From Rotaria sp. Silwood1 (lineage: Eukaryota > Rotifera > Eurotatoria > Philodinida > Philodinidae): a DNA stretch of 64,000 bases. Of the stretch, positions 51,117-62,936 are shown piece after piece. Numbering within the stretch: the first letter of the stretch is position 1; the number at the start of each line of letters is the position of its first letter. Below the pieces are notes generated by a model. The model did not search any database, had not been told where the DNA came from, and saw nothing but the letters and a program-made list of their open reading frames with translations. Made by a program: the position numbers and the translations under genes. The stretch is taken from contig CAJNOP010000018.1 of the NCBI GenBank assembly GCA_905250075.1, forward strand, positions 917,267 through 981,266, written 5' to 3'.

Positions 51117-52815
51117 TTTAAATACTTAGTGGTTTACAAATTGTTAGAAGGCATTGATTACCATTTAAGATTTCATTGTCATGGATATTAACTTAACAGA
51201 CTAGTTTATTGTTTTCAAGTTTGAATGAAGTAGCAGAAAAAAAACACAAATTTGAAAATTAATGAATACTTCTTCATATTTTAAAGTTGAATAGCTGTTT
51301 TCTTTTAATTTAAACAAGATGTCACTAGTGTCAACATCCTTTTTAAGCTCTTTACCAAGAATAGGGACACGGTTAGTGATATTTAATTTCAACTCAAACA
51401 GGTAGGCCTATACAGTCCAGTGAAAACGGCAAAACAGCCAGTCTGATTCTGTTAAAAATTCTCGACTGGTTACACGTACACCTGCGGAACAACTTACTGT
51501 TGTACTTGAAATTATATTAAGCTATGTCAAAGCACATCAAGCTCATTTTGAACTAGTTTTAGCTATGTCAAGCTATACTAAACTATTTTGAGATACTTTG
51601 AAGTACTTCTAATTACCTCAAACAATTTCAAAATTTCTTTATACAAACAAAATTACATATTCTGGATACTATGATGATAGGTGGTTTTATTTCTGCTAGT
51701 TAATAATATGGTATAACAGACTAGATATCCACCAGTATTAGTTTGCAGGCTAGGCCGTCAAGAATGTGACTGATGCATACCTATAAAAAATGTAATTTGT
51801 ACAAAATAAGAAGTAATACAAATCATATAAACATTTTCATGGTTTGTTCAAGAGAAAAGAGCGCATTTCAAGTGGAAAAGTAAATTCTAAAGTATTCTGG
51901 CCTAATTTCAACAAACTTCTCTGTGCTTACAATCACTTCTAAATTTTCACAATTTTTGCTAACAACATGCGCTTTAAGAAACACGTCAACGATTATTTTT
52001 ATTTAATATCGTCTCTCGAAGAAATATCTTTGATTTACTTCACTGGAAAAAATAGAATAGTTCTGAATTAGTATTGTTTTGAGAAAGAAAATGAATTACA
52101 TGTTGGGTTTTCTCACCTCTTTGAAAATGTTTTTCTAGGCATGTAAACTTTAATCATAGAAATCAAAGAAAACTTCTAATAGTTTTTAGTTTATCTAACT
52201 CGAGTTCTCCGTACAACTCTTCTTGATTTATAGCAAAATAATACTATTGAAAGCTATTAGCAAAGTATGACTCATCATACAGTCAAATAGAACTCAACAT
52301 TTTGTAAGCCCGCTTTACTATGAAAATGCTACAAATGCACTGCCAATGACCGTGAAAGGTATTGGTACTTGTATAAGACTTCCGACGCACTATGCAAATC
52401 TATCAATCTGATGGAACAAGAAACAAATGTTTAAGCTTACTCTAGCCTACGATATCTAAATCTATGATAGGTTGCAGTCTACCAAATCCTCATGACTCCA
52501 TGACCTATGATGCTGGAAATCAATTATCATAACATCGTTTCATGATTCAAAAAAAAATACCCATGTAAAAATCCTTAATCGATACCACTGATTGCTTAGC
52601 TATTGCAAAATTCAGTTGAAATCATAACATATATTGTATTAGATTTTTTCATGAGAAAAATTTTTTATTTAAATTTTAATTACCAATGACAGCAACTGAT
52701 CTACTAAACAGTCACTGTTTTCGAGTTTATTAAAATAAAAATATAAACATGCTAGCGAGCAGAAAACCGGGCTATGTTATAAATTATATGCATTGGTTTT
52801 ATATATTGATAGCTC
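51117..52815. other. Intergenic region between NUB1 and DLEC1
   Basis: Contains the presumed DLEC1 promoter at its left end. 51520-51620 has a loose direct repetition of AGCTATGTCAA-like units. A possible small palindrome is centred near 51920 (GCGCAT at about 51871 mirrored by ATGCGC at about 51969). No gene is supported. Confidence 0.5.
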
Positions 52816-55800
52816 TTAGTCAATAACACCATCGTTAATTAATTTGTGTCGATATTCACGAATAAATGTTTCCTCTTCATCTAATAACAAATCAAGATAA
52901 TCATCGGGTCCACTATCACCATTAATATCTTCTAGTTGTCGATTACCACGTAATAAATCAGGTACAATTGTTTCCAATGTAGTACGATTATGTTCATCAG
53001 CGGCAGCTTTTTCATCTAATCGAGCCCTTTTAGCAGCTAGAAACAAAAAAGAATAAAAAAGAAAAAACATGATTTAATATTCTTATTTTTACCGCGTTTC
53101 TCAACAATTTTTCGTGCTCGTTCGAATAAATTTGACATTGGATTATCCGTCGTTGTTCCTATTGGATTTCTAAATTTTTGTAATAATTCTTCTGCTGCAC
53201 GATCTAATCGATTATCATGAATTTCTAATAAAGCACGTGCTTGTTCAGGTTCAGCGCCTAACGCTACTAATTGTGGTATAAGTGTACCATCATCAATTAA
53301 TTCACCTTCTTGATTACTACTAGCACCACCATCATCATCATTATGATCATCTGCTGACAATCGACTAACAGTAACAAGAGTATCAATATTTGTAAGTAAC
53401 ATTTCACTAGCTTCTTCTAAACGATTATTTGCTTGTTTTAATGCTTCGGCACAAGCTCGACGAGGGTATCCCATTGATTCAAGTTGACGTAAATAAGTAA
53501 TATTAATTCTACAAAAAAAATAGAGAAATTCTAATGAATATAAAAATGATCAAGCAAAATATCTAAATACTTTTGTCCATTTTGAGTATGTCCATAACGA
53601 TTTTGTAAACGTTCCTCTTCTTCTCGAGCTCTTTCTTCACGAAGACGTTCTTCTCGCACTCGACGATTCTAAATTGAAATCATGATTGTTTGATACGAAA
53701 ATTTACAATTATCTTTTACTTCAATAATAAATTCGACAGCCTGATCAATATTTCCTTGTGAACTTCTTAAACCTCGTCGAGCTTCTGTTACTGTATAACC
53801 CATTAACATAACTAAATAAACGAAAATTTTTACAAAAAACAAAAACAATATAAAAAAAAACAATAAAACTAACTTTGAGTCAATTTTTCTGGATCAACAT
53901 GCATCATTCGTGCTTCTTCTTCCGCCATACCTAGTAAATTTTTTGCATCAATCTTACGACCAGCATGGTAAGCAACAATAGCCTATCAAATATGATCTTT
54001 ATTTATGCTTTCAATTTAATAAAACAATATTTCATATGTACTTGTAATAAATGTAATCGAACAAAAAGTACCATATGACCTTTACCATCTTTTTGTAAAG
54101 CATTTAAACGTTGAAATGAATTTCCATAAACTTTAACAAAACATGTATCACATCTCATTAATCGTTCAGCAGCATCTACCATGAAAACATAAATAATTTC
54201 TTTTGTAAAAAAAACAAACACAATAAATTTACCTTGCAAATCATTAACATTTTGCATACAAAGATAACACCATACAATATCCAAATTAAGTAGACCCCTA
54301 TTAATATAAACAAAAATATACAAGATTTTCCACAAGTCCGTCTGGAAACACGAACATGAATAATTCGTCAACAAATCAAACTATTAATTTCCTCATCGAA
54401 AAGCAGCATCTCTTTGAACAGATATGTTATAGAAAATAATGTTTCGAAATTGATTTATTGTATTGTCGAAATGTGGACCTTCCGGAACACTTCCTGTCGA
54501 TACAGTTTTACTAATAATATGAACTGCATTGATTTTATCTTCTGTCATAGCTGTAGGATGTTCAGAATATAACTAGTCCGCTTAAGTCTCAGCTTGATAA
54601 CAGAATTTAAAGATTTCTTTAATGCCATTTTCTGTGTCAGACTCGACTAGCATAGTACAGGTTACAATCGTAGTTAACTCAAACTCAACCACTGATAAAA
54701 CTATTCATGTTTTGTTTCATGCCGATGGCCTTTTAGAACACGCAGTATATAGAATTTATTTAATTGATGTTTTCTTTTTTTTTTAATATTACCAATTATC
54801 AACAGAATTTAACATTTGTGATGAACATTGTCGAAATTCATTATCAGCTTCACTAAATAATGATAATGCACTTAAATAATCACGTTGTCGAAGAAATGAA
54901 CGACCTTTTTCATGTAATGTCATTGCTATCATTAAAGAACGTCGTTCATCATCTGATAATGCTGTTAATTCACGTCCTTGTTGATCAGTTATACGTAATT
55001 GATATTGACTAGAATTAACTGCATTACGAGCATTATCATGTAGAATTTTAGTTGCTTCTTTAACGGCTTGAATTAAATTTGATGTTTGAACATCAGCTGA
55101 GGCTGAAGCAATAGCTGATTTTGGTACAGCAAGAACTAAAATTGTTGTATTTGTCTAAAGAAAAACTAGTGAAGATAATAAAAATGTAATGTTTAATATA
55201 CATGAATGTTTTGTTTTTGTAACGATTCATTGAGTTGAATCATTCGACCTGAACAAATCATTTTGAGATTTTGATCATGTAAATTTAATTTTTCTTGAAT
55301 TAATTTTTCCAATTCATGACCATTACTTTGACATGATATACTTATATTTATACAATCATTCTATTTAATAAAATAAAAATTAGAAATGTTTATTATACGA
55401 AAGAATTCTTGTGATTTCTCTCACTCTCTCTTTTGACTCACTTTATTTTTCGAGACACCAGATGAACGAATTTTGAGTGTTATCAAATCCGTACGTTTTT
55501 TAGAAGCTAATTTTTCTAAAGCATGTCGACGAAGATACGATAGAGCAAGACGAGTTTGTTCTATCGTACATCCGACTTCCGCACAAATACTTTCAATTAA
55601 TTCCTATGTCAATATAATTATATATAAAAGAAGAAAAATAAATTAGAGAAAAGTTTATTGTTCATACATCAGGAATATTTTCAGCACCAGTATCAGCATC
55701 TGTATATGGTGCTTCCCAAAGACGAATCTTATCGCGTTGAAGAAGGGGTCGAATACGATCAAGAAGTTCTTTATTATTAAATTCTTCAATTGTTGTTGTT

Positions 55801-55817
55801 AAAGATGGACCAGCCAT
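52816..55817 (-). CDS. NUB1: NUB1-like UBL/UBA protein (NEDD8 ultimate buster 1)
   Basis: Adaptor that in vertebrates binds NEDD8 and FAT10 and steers conjugates to the proteasome. ATG at 55817 (MAGPSLTTTIEEF), stop at 52816, about 10 exons with short introns and one of about 0.4 kb (around 54390-54795). Recognisable blocks, N to C: RDKIRLWEAPYTD (human NUB1 has RIQLWKPPYTD); a ubiquitin-like segment ending NESLQKQNI; MLNSVDNW then LLNLDIVWCYLCMQ; LFVRLHLLQ; UBA1 LMLMGYTVTEARRGLRSS; UBA2 LESMGYPRRACAEALKQA; UBA3 LVALGAEPEQARALLEI; and an acidic tail DYLDLLLDEEETFIREY, which matches the conserved NUB1 C-terminus. The order and spacing make orthology convincing. No damage seen. Confidence 0.92.
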
Positions 55818-58143
55818 TAGAAATAGATTCTCTTTTTGAAAATTTTTTGCGCAGTAATGAAATGACAAGAGAAAGGTCTATTGACTAAATATCATTATGT
55901 TGCGCGAGCACATGAAAAGTTAGGTAGGAGAATGAGTCATTGTCTCTGCTCATGACAAGTATTAAGAACCAATCAATTGTGATTGTGTGGTTTGATTTTG
56001 ACGACGTCGGACATCTATTTATTATTCATTTGTCGAAACTATGACAATACCAAACGAAAGTTGTCTGATTACAGAAGCATGTATATGATAATTGTTGAAA
56101 CAGGTTGTAGCATGACTACTTGCCCTTCTTGCCTATTCGGTCAAATTGTTATTACTACAATGTCGTGTCAAAGTCTTGCGTTCTCATTCGTATATAAACT
56201 TGTGTTTTAGAGAAGATAGACTCAATTGTGATGATGAAACAATGTAATCAATACATATATATATTGATGGTGACTGTATTAGTAACCTCATTTATGAACT
56301 TTTCTGATTCTCGAAGATACATGTCTAAATAAAAATATTTGAAATGAATTTTGGCAATTTTTCTTTCTGATGAGCTTTGACATTCCATAGAACCGCATCT
56401 TGGCTGTTCACGACTCCCATCTATCTTTATTTAATTGGATTGAAACTTTTACCACTAATACTTGGAAGTATTCTTCAATGATAAAACTTTCCTGTACGAA
56501 TTTGTAGAATCCTGCAACCCAACACTCCAGTTTAAAAACGGAACATTCATGTATAAAAAAAAAAGAAAGTGAGAGTTTTGGAAAAGGTTAAAACTATCTC
56601 TGAGATATAGTCTTAGATATCTTTCATATCAGTAAAGTTTGATGAGGATCGTAATGTATCGACGTGTGAATCTATGAAAAAACATGGTCTCTCAGAAACA
56701 AGGTAGAAGTCCACTTAAAAAGTTTTTTCTTCAAACAAATGTCTCCGTATTCTTGGTGTATAAATCTTCAGTAAACTGATGAGATCGATTCCATAACTTG
56801 ACTTGAATCGATTGTTTTTTAAAGCCTAAAAGCCAACTGAATAAACTAATTGTCATAATTTCATCAACATCAGAACACATTCTAACAAATGCATTTAATT
56901 TAAACATGTTCTTTTTATAAATGTATTTCGAATGGATAAATCATTCTTTATATTCTAAAGAAAACGATCACGACTCATATATATATATCAAGATAATAAG
57001 GATTATGTCAGTAACCTGCTACACTAACAACATCTTGTATATTATCTTTATATATGCAAGTTCACGAATCAATTTCAGGAACTGTAACAGCAACGCTATC
57101 GTAAGAAAAATCGAGCATATGAAATTCTCATTAATAGATATCGATCAACATGAATTCTGTTACAAAAAGAAAGGTTTAACTTGATATTTTATGAGAAACA
57201 GTGTTTTATCCAGATTTTCTCTTTCGGAGAGATCGGGAAGGTCAAACCAAACTTCGAAGGAACAAGAATGAATCATCCTATTGGTTATTACTGTCTAGCC
57301 ATAAAATATAGATGCCTGGAAACATGTTTCATTGACCCAACTAGCGAGTTCAAAAGTGATCACAACCGAACGATGCATTTTTGCATAGATTAAGATCGAA
57401 CCAAAAATCATAACACTTATTACATATCATTCTTAGTTGCGGATAGATTTCCGACTAGATAAAAAAAAAAGCTGCAAGCACTGTCTGTGAAAATAATGAA
57501 CATATGTTAATTTATGGAGATTGATAGTCAAGTTTGATGTTGTCTTTTGATAATAGACTATTCAAAGGCAGATATAAGTAAAATATATGATTTTTTTAAG
57601 TGTTTAATAAAGTATTAATAATCTCGCGCATTTATATTAAACAACATTCTTGAATGAAATGAATCAACCTTGTAAAACTATTTTCCGTTTGATTAATTCT
57701 ATAATGAGAAATCATTATTCGCAATTTAGCATACTTCTTATCTTACAGTTGAATCTTGATAATGTTTGAAAATACAATTAGAAATAAATATAAAACTTTG
57801 TACGAATTGGAACGTTCTATAAAAAGAAGTTGTTTTTATAGAATTCCATACATGATTAAGTATCAACCTATTATACTATAGACTAATGGTAACATCCATA
57901 TGTTAATTTATCTTCAATTTTTCATATTAGTTTTAATTATATTTAAAATCATAAGTATTTTCTTTGTTCAGTACAGCTTTTGCCGAGCAATTCTATATGT
58001 TTTCTAGTTTTCTCAATAAAATTATTTGTATGACAACATTTTTTTCTTTCGTATAATATCACCTGTACAATACTAACATATCATAAAATAACAAGAAAAA
58101 GAAAAAACAAGAGAAGAGAAGAGAATAGAATAGAATACACTTG
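55818..58143. other. Intergenic region, no gene seen
   Basis: 2.3 kb of AT-rich sequence between the EED 3' end and the NUB1 start. It should carry the NUB1 promoter at its left edge. I see no supported coding frame and no convincing fold-back element. Confidence 0.5.
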
Positions 58144-61100
58144 TCATTTACGTTTCCAAATAAAGATACGACTATCATCGGAACAAGCAACCAATACTGA
58201 ACCATCATAATTGAATGATACACGACTAATTTTTGCTTTTGAATTGGCATTCTTCAATTTAACAAAACTTTACAAGAAAAAAATATAATAATAGACGTAA
58301 ATAATTCCAAATATTGACTTACTCGACCGAGGGATTATGCATATGATGACGAAGATCCCATACTTGAATCTGACCATCTAATGTACCAATAGCAAGTAAC
58401 TAGAAGGAAAAAATATATACTTTTCTTCTATCTATTTCAAAATATTATGTGTTTCACTGTTTTTCTGAATAACTTTTGATTGAAATATCATAAAGACCTG
58501 CGATTTTCATCATTCAAGAGAGAAGAGACTCGGACCATTGAAGTATATCAAAATTTTATTGATCAATAATTGATCAATCCAATGAGTTCTCGGTAGAGAT
58601 TTTAAAAAATCATATTCTGAAGCTACTTTCCCTTCAATTAAACCTTATAATATCATCAACCGATAGGCAGAAATTCTTTTCTTTCAATTCATGCAAGACT
58701 GACAGTTCTAACTTGTTCCGTTCGAGAGTTGTAAGGATTTTCCTAATACCTCCGATTGCAGCTAATTAACCTATCGTCATCGGTAAAAGCAGTTAGGCCG
58801 AGGTACTTCACCATGTTGAGTCAAAGGGTGATATTTACTTTTAGCTTCGAAATGATCTGACTCCGTTATCTCAATATTTGTGAAATCCAAGCCAATCTCT
58901 ATGTAATGGAGAAGTCGACACTAGAAATATTGAGATAACAGTACGAGATCATTTTGAACCTGAAAACAAATATCACCATTAGACTTAGCACGGTAAATTA
59001 TGTCTAACTAGCTGCTTTTTCTGGATGATCACAGGCCCATTGGTTACAATTGACAGTCTCAGAAAAAAATCTTATCACTCTCAAATGGATTAAGCTAGAA
59101 ATGGCGGCCTTGAGTAAATCGAACAAAAAAGAGTTTTCTTATCGATTAGACTTAATAAAAAACTAAATTGAAAGGGAAATAACTTCAAAATATCGTTTTC
59201 GAAAAGGTGCACCATGAACTAACTTGATGGATCGATTACTAAACAATCACATTTTGATATACTTCCATAGTTCCGAGCCTTCTCTCTTTTGAATGGTGAA
59301 AAGTGCGAGTCTCTATTGATCTTTCTAATAAAAGCTATTAAAATACTAGTGGAACACAAGATATTTTGAAATGGATAATCATAACCTACTTGACTAGCCC
59401 GACAAATATCAAATTTTAAAAACCAAATATATTCTTTTTCATGTACAATCCATTTAAGAAGTAATTTAAATGATGATGCTTTTGTTGTATTACTAAAAAC
59501 TGGTTGCCATAAACAAAAAGTATTATCAGCAGACTAATGAAAAAAAAAACAACAACAACAACAAATTTAAAACAAAAAATTCAATTAAATAAAATAACTA
59601 ACTAACTCGAGAAAGTAATGCATCACCATACCATTGTACATTATCAACATAATGTGAATGAAGTGTTTTAGCTTTAGCTTCAATATCTGCAAAAGCAACA
59701 GCATATGCTTTTATTAATCGACGTTTTTGTTCATGTATTGGATTTTCAGCTAAATCAATTTGTTCTCGAATTTTATCACTTGTTAATGACCATACAAATA
59801 CTGAACGATCCATACTAGCTGATGCGAGCATTGTACATTGATCATTGATATCCTTGAATTAAATATTAATACTTTTGTTTTTCATAGAAGTTTTTCTTTT
59901 TTACCACACAGAGCACTTGATCTGTATGACCATTTGGTCCATGAAATACAACAAGACACATTGATGAAAGAACATCCCAGAGTGTGACCGTAAAATCTTG
60001 ATAGAAAATTCAATTCGATAAAGAAAATTCTAGGAAGAAAAAAATCAGTTGTGTTTACTTTTGCTAGCTGTACATAGAAGATTAGGTTTAGCTTTAGCAA
60101 ATGTTAAATGATTGATGGCACCAGTTTGTAAAAGCTAAACAATTAAATATAAATGAATAATTTATAAGAAACGAGAACAAATGTTTTCATTTTTTTAAAG
60201 ACACTTCCTAACATATTAAAAACCTCATTGTTCCCGAACTCATTCGATAGAGATTTTCTTCAAGAGAGTCTCTCGTTGTTGAATATTCAAATCAAAATTT
60301 GTTTCAACCTTCGAACTGTTCTCTGTTACAAGCCATATAAATTAGGACGCCTCTTGGTATGTCAAATTCTCCTAATTATTTATTTCTTGTTCCAAATGTC
60401 CCGAGATCATCAATTTCTAACACCATCAATTTTCTATCTTGTTAATCGGCGAAAAAAGCTATGATCCATACAGAAAAATATATTTTTCGTTTTTCTCGAA
60501 ATCATTTTTTACATACAAAAAAGTATAGAATCACTTTCGTTTCTTCGGCACGGTACGTTCGATCGATTAGTTCTGCAAAAATAACTCTAGTAGAAAAAAA
60601 AACATGTTTTGTTGGGAGGTAGGATCGGTATTGCCTTTTTTTTATTTGAATAGAAGAAAATCAAAAGAAACCAAAAAGTGGAAAGCACTCCAAACGATGA
60701 AAAACATTTCAGCTCCATCGGACTAATTGCGACTGAGAAATTAGAGCAGTTTTAGCCTTTACGACCCAGATATTTCCTAGTAGAAAGTATTCGGAAGTTT
60801 AGAGTCTATGACAACTATTGTTCTATTCATTGAGACATATCTATTCTGGCAGTTTCATTTGATGCTAAATGCTTTACTTTTAGCATCGGTTCTGATGAAA
60901 AGTTTCAAATGTGTTGTGATGTACCCTAAAAAGGGCAAAAGCATTTTGCTCCGTCCGTTAGAAAAAGTAATGTTTTCTTACTGCAGTATGTTGTGATTTT
61001 CGATTAACATCAAGAATACGAATAACACCTCGTTCGCCACCAGCAGCTAATAAAACTTTTGGTGAATTATCATTTTTATCTTCAATTGTTGTCCATGCAC

Positions 61101-62599
61101 ATGCAAAATATTCTTCATTAGCCTAATTTAATAAAAAAAAATGTATTATTTATTTAATTTCTCTTTTATATATTCTTACATCAGGATCAAGATATGCATG
61201 AACTAATTGAGTTTTATTTGTATTCGTATCAAATTTATATATTTGAATCTATATTAAAATTAAATATAGAATAAATAATTTGTTCTTTTCGATTGTTGAA
61301 CTTAATACATACAGAATTTGCCCCAACACTAGCAAAAAGAATTCCATTTGGATATTGTACTTGATTATTGATTTCAACGGCATAAATTTGTTGACGATGA
61401 TTTTCCTATATGTTAAACGAAGCGAAAGATGTCAATTCAAACTAAATATCATGGCTACCACGTTTGTACTTTGATGATCTGAACGCATGAATATGCTGTA
61501 CGTATTTTAGATGATGAACGAACTTCTTCTTCACCATTACTATCATCACTATGATCATCTGCAGTTGCGTCCGATGAAAGTACCTAATTGTTTGTATACA
61601 AATTATAAATTGATTTATGAAAGAAAACGAAATATTAAGCCTCGCATCCTCCCTCGAAAATCGATTTTGGTCAGTTTCAGAATCCTAATCGCATGAAATT
61701 TTCAACCTTATATCATAATGTTTTCGGGAAATATTCAAGAAGTAAGAGTAACAAATAACCTATTCAGCAACCCGAAAGGGTGTGTGATCATGTTTTTTAT
61801 TTGAAAGAGCATGCCACATTATATTGTCCTTTTACTTATTTTTGTTCTTACTTTTTATGTAGAGAAAAGAATGACAAATGTAATACCTCGAAAAAAATGC
61901 TCATCTATTGATAGAAGTGTTTTTTTTTAATATAAAAAATGGCTTGATAAAAAAAACGAGCACTGAACCTTTACATGATCTTTCAAATAAAAAAACAGAA
62001 ATAAGCTACAATGAAGTTCTTTTGAGACTTCTGGAATGCGCAAGAAAAAAAGCGTATTTTTCAAACATAAGAAAACGGAAATCATCAAAAAAATAAGATG
62101 TCGTTTATGAAATATCAGCTCTCGGGCTATCATCACTCTATCGATTTTTCTGATCGAAATCTACATTTTTGAGGGTGAATTAGGGCTTAATTGTAACTAG
62201 TTATAGAAAAAGTATTTGACAAAATGTACATTCATTTTTTAGCCTCCGGAGAAATTTGAAAACATTCGAATTTATATAAATATTCGAAATCGAGACAACT
62301 TGCATGACATCTCTTACCAAAATACTTTCTTTTGATCAATGACTTGCAGCAAATTAACCATTAGTATACCATTTTAATAGAGAAATATTTGTGCTTTCAT
62401 TTGCTGCACTCGAAATAATTTTCAGCGCCTCGAAAAGACAAAATTCTAATGCTTACTTAATGTTTTCAAATCTCCGCAGGCTTCTTTTACAGACCGAATA
62501 AATAAACGAAACACTATTGTGAAATAATTTTCCGATAAACCAAACCGAAACAAACATGTTCATAAATTCACTCACCCCTGGTGATAATGATGATGCCAT
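58144..62599 (-). CDS. EED: EED-like WD40 protein (Polycomb repressive complex 2)
   Basis: WD40 propeller subunit of PRC2, which binds H3K27me3 and supports EZH2-type methylation in the nucleus. ATG at 62599 (MASSLSPG), stop TGA at 58146-58144, about 12 exons. The order follows EED: an acidic N-terminal segment (DDHSDDSNGEEEVRSSS), AYLDPDANEEYFACAW, LLAAGGERGVIRILDVN, GAINHLTFAKAKPNLLCTAS, GPNGHTDQVLCV, LASASMDRSVFVWSL, HSHYVDNVQWYGDALLSR (human EED has a similar NYVDCVRW), EYIWFLKFD, LLAIGTLDGQIQVWDL and a final blade ending DDSRIFIWKRK. Aromatic residues at the expected H3K27me3-cage sites (EEYF, IWF) look retained. Introns at about 58401-59390, 60140-60985 and 61590-62570 are unusually long; the first is a fold-back element. 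I chose EED over other WD40 proteins from the motif series. Confidence 0.87.
58430..59375. repeat. Near-complete 945-bp palindrome filling an EED intron
   Basis: Centre about 58902. From the outside inward the left arm reads TATTTCAAAATAT, AATAACTTTT, TTCATCATTCAAGAGAGAAG, GAAGTATATCAAAA, GAGTTCTCGG, TTTCCCTTCAATT, AACCGATAG, TTCTAACTT, CGAGAGT, AAAAGCAG, GGTGATATTT, AAATGATCT and GTTATCTCAATATTT. Every one of these has its reverse complement, exact or with 1-4 differences, in mirror order in the right arm. The innermost 15 bp (58865-58879 and 58925-58939) are a perfect match. It occupies almost all of the intron between the last two WD40 blades. Confidence 0.85.
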
Positions 62600-62936
62600 T
62601 TATTTTATTATTTTTTTCTGTATTAAAAAAAAAAAAGTAAATATCTAAAACAAAACGTTTGATAATCATCCGCTAAAACAATTTATCTTTCTATATAAAA
62701 AAAAGCCACTTTTCTTAAAAACAGGAATGAATATAATTATATATATAAAGCACAAAAAAAAAACAAAAAGAACAAGTCCAATTCATTTTACGTGAAATAG
62801 AATCTAACACGAAAAAAAACAAACGGAATAATATAAACATTAAAATTTTCTTTTTTTTTCCTTTTTTGCATCACAGTTAAACTGCTAATTGCACTGCTCA
62901 ATAAAAAAAAACACAAAAACAAAAAAATCTATCACT

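Noticed and set aside
60861-60887. GATGCTAAA/TTTAGCATC hairpin in an EED intron as another fold-back element
   Set aside because: The 9-bp core is perfect, but I could not extend convincing arm similarity beyond about 30 bp by eye.
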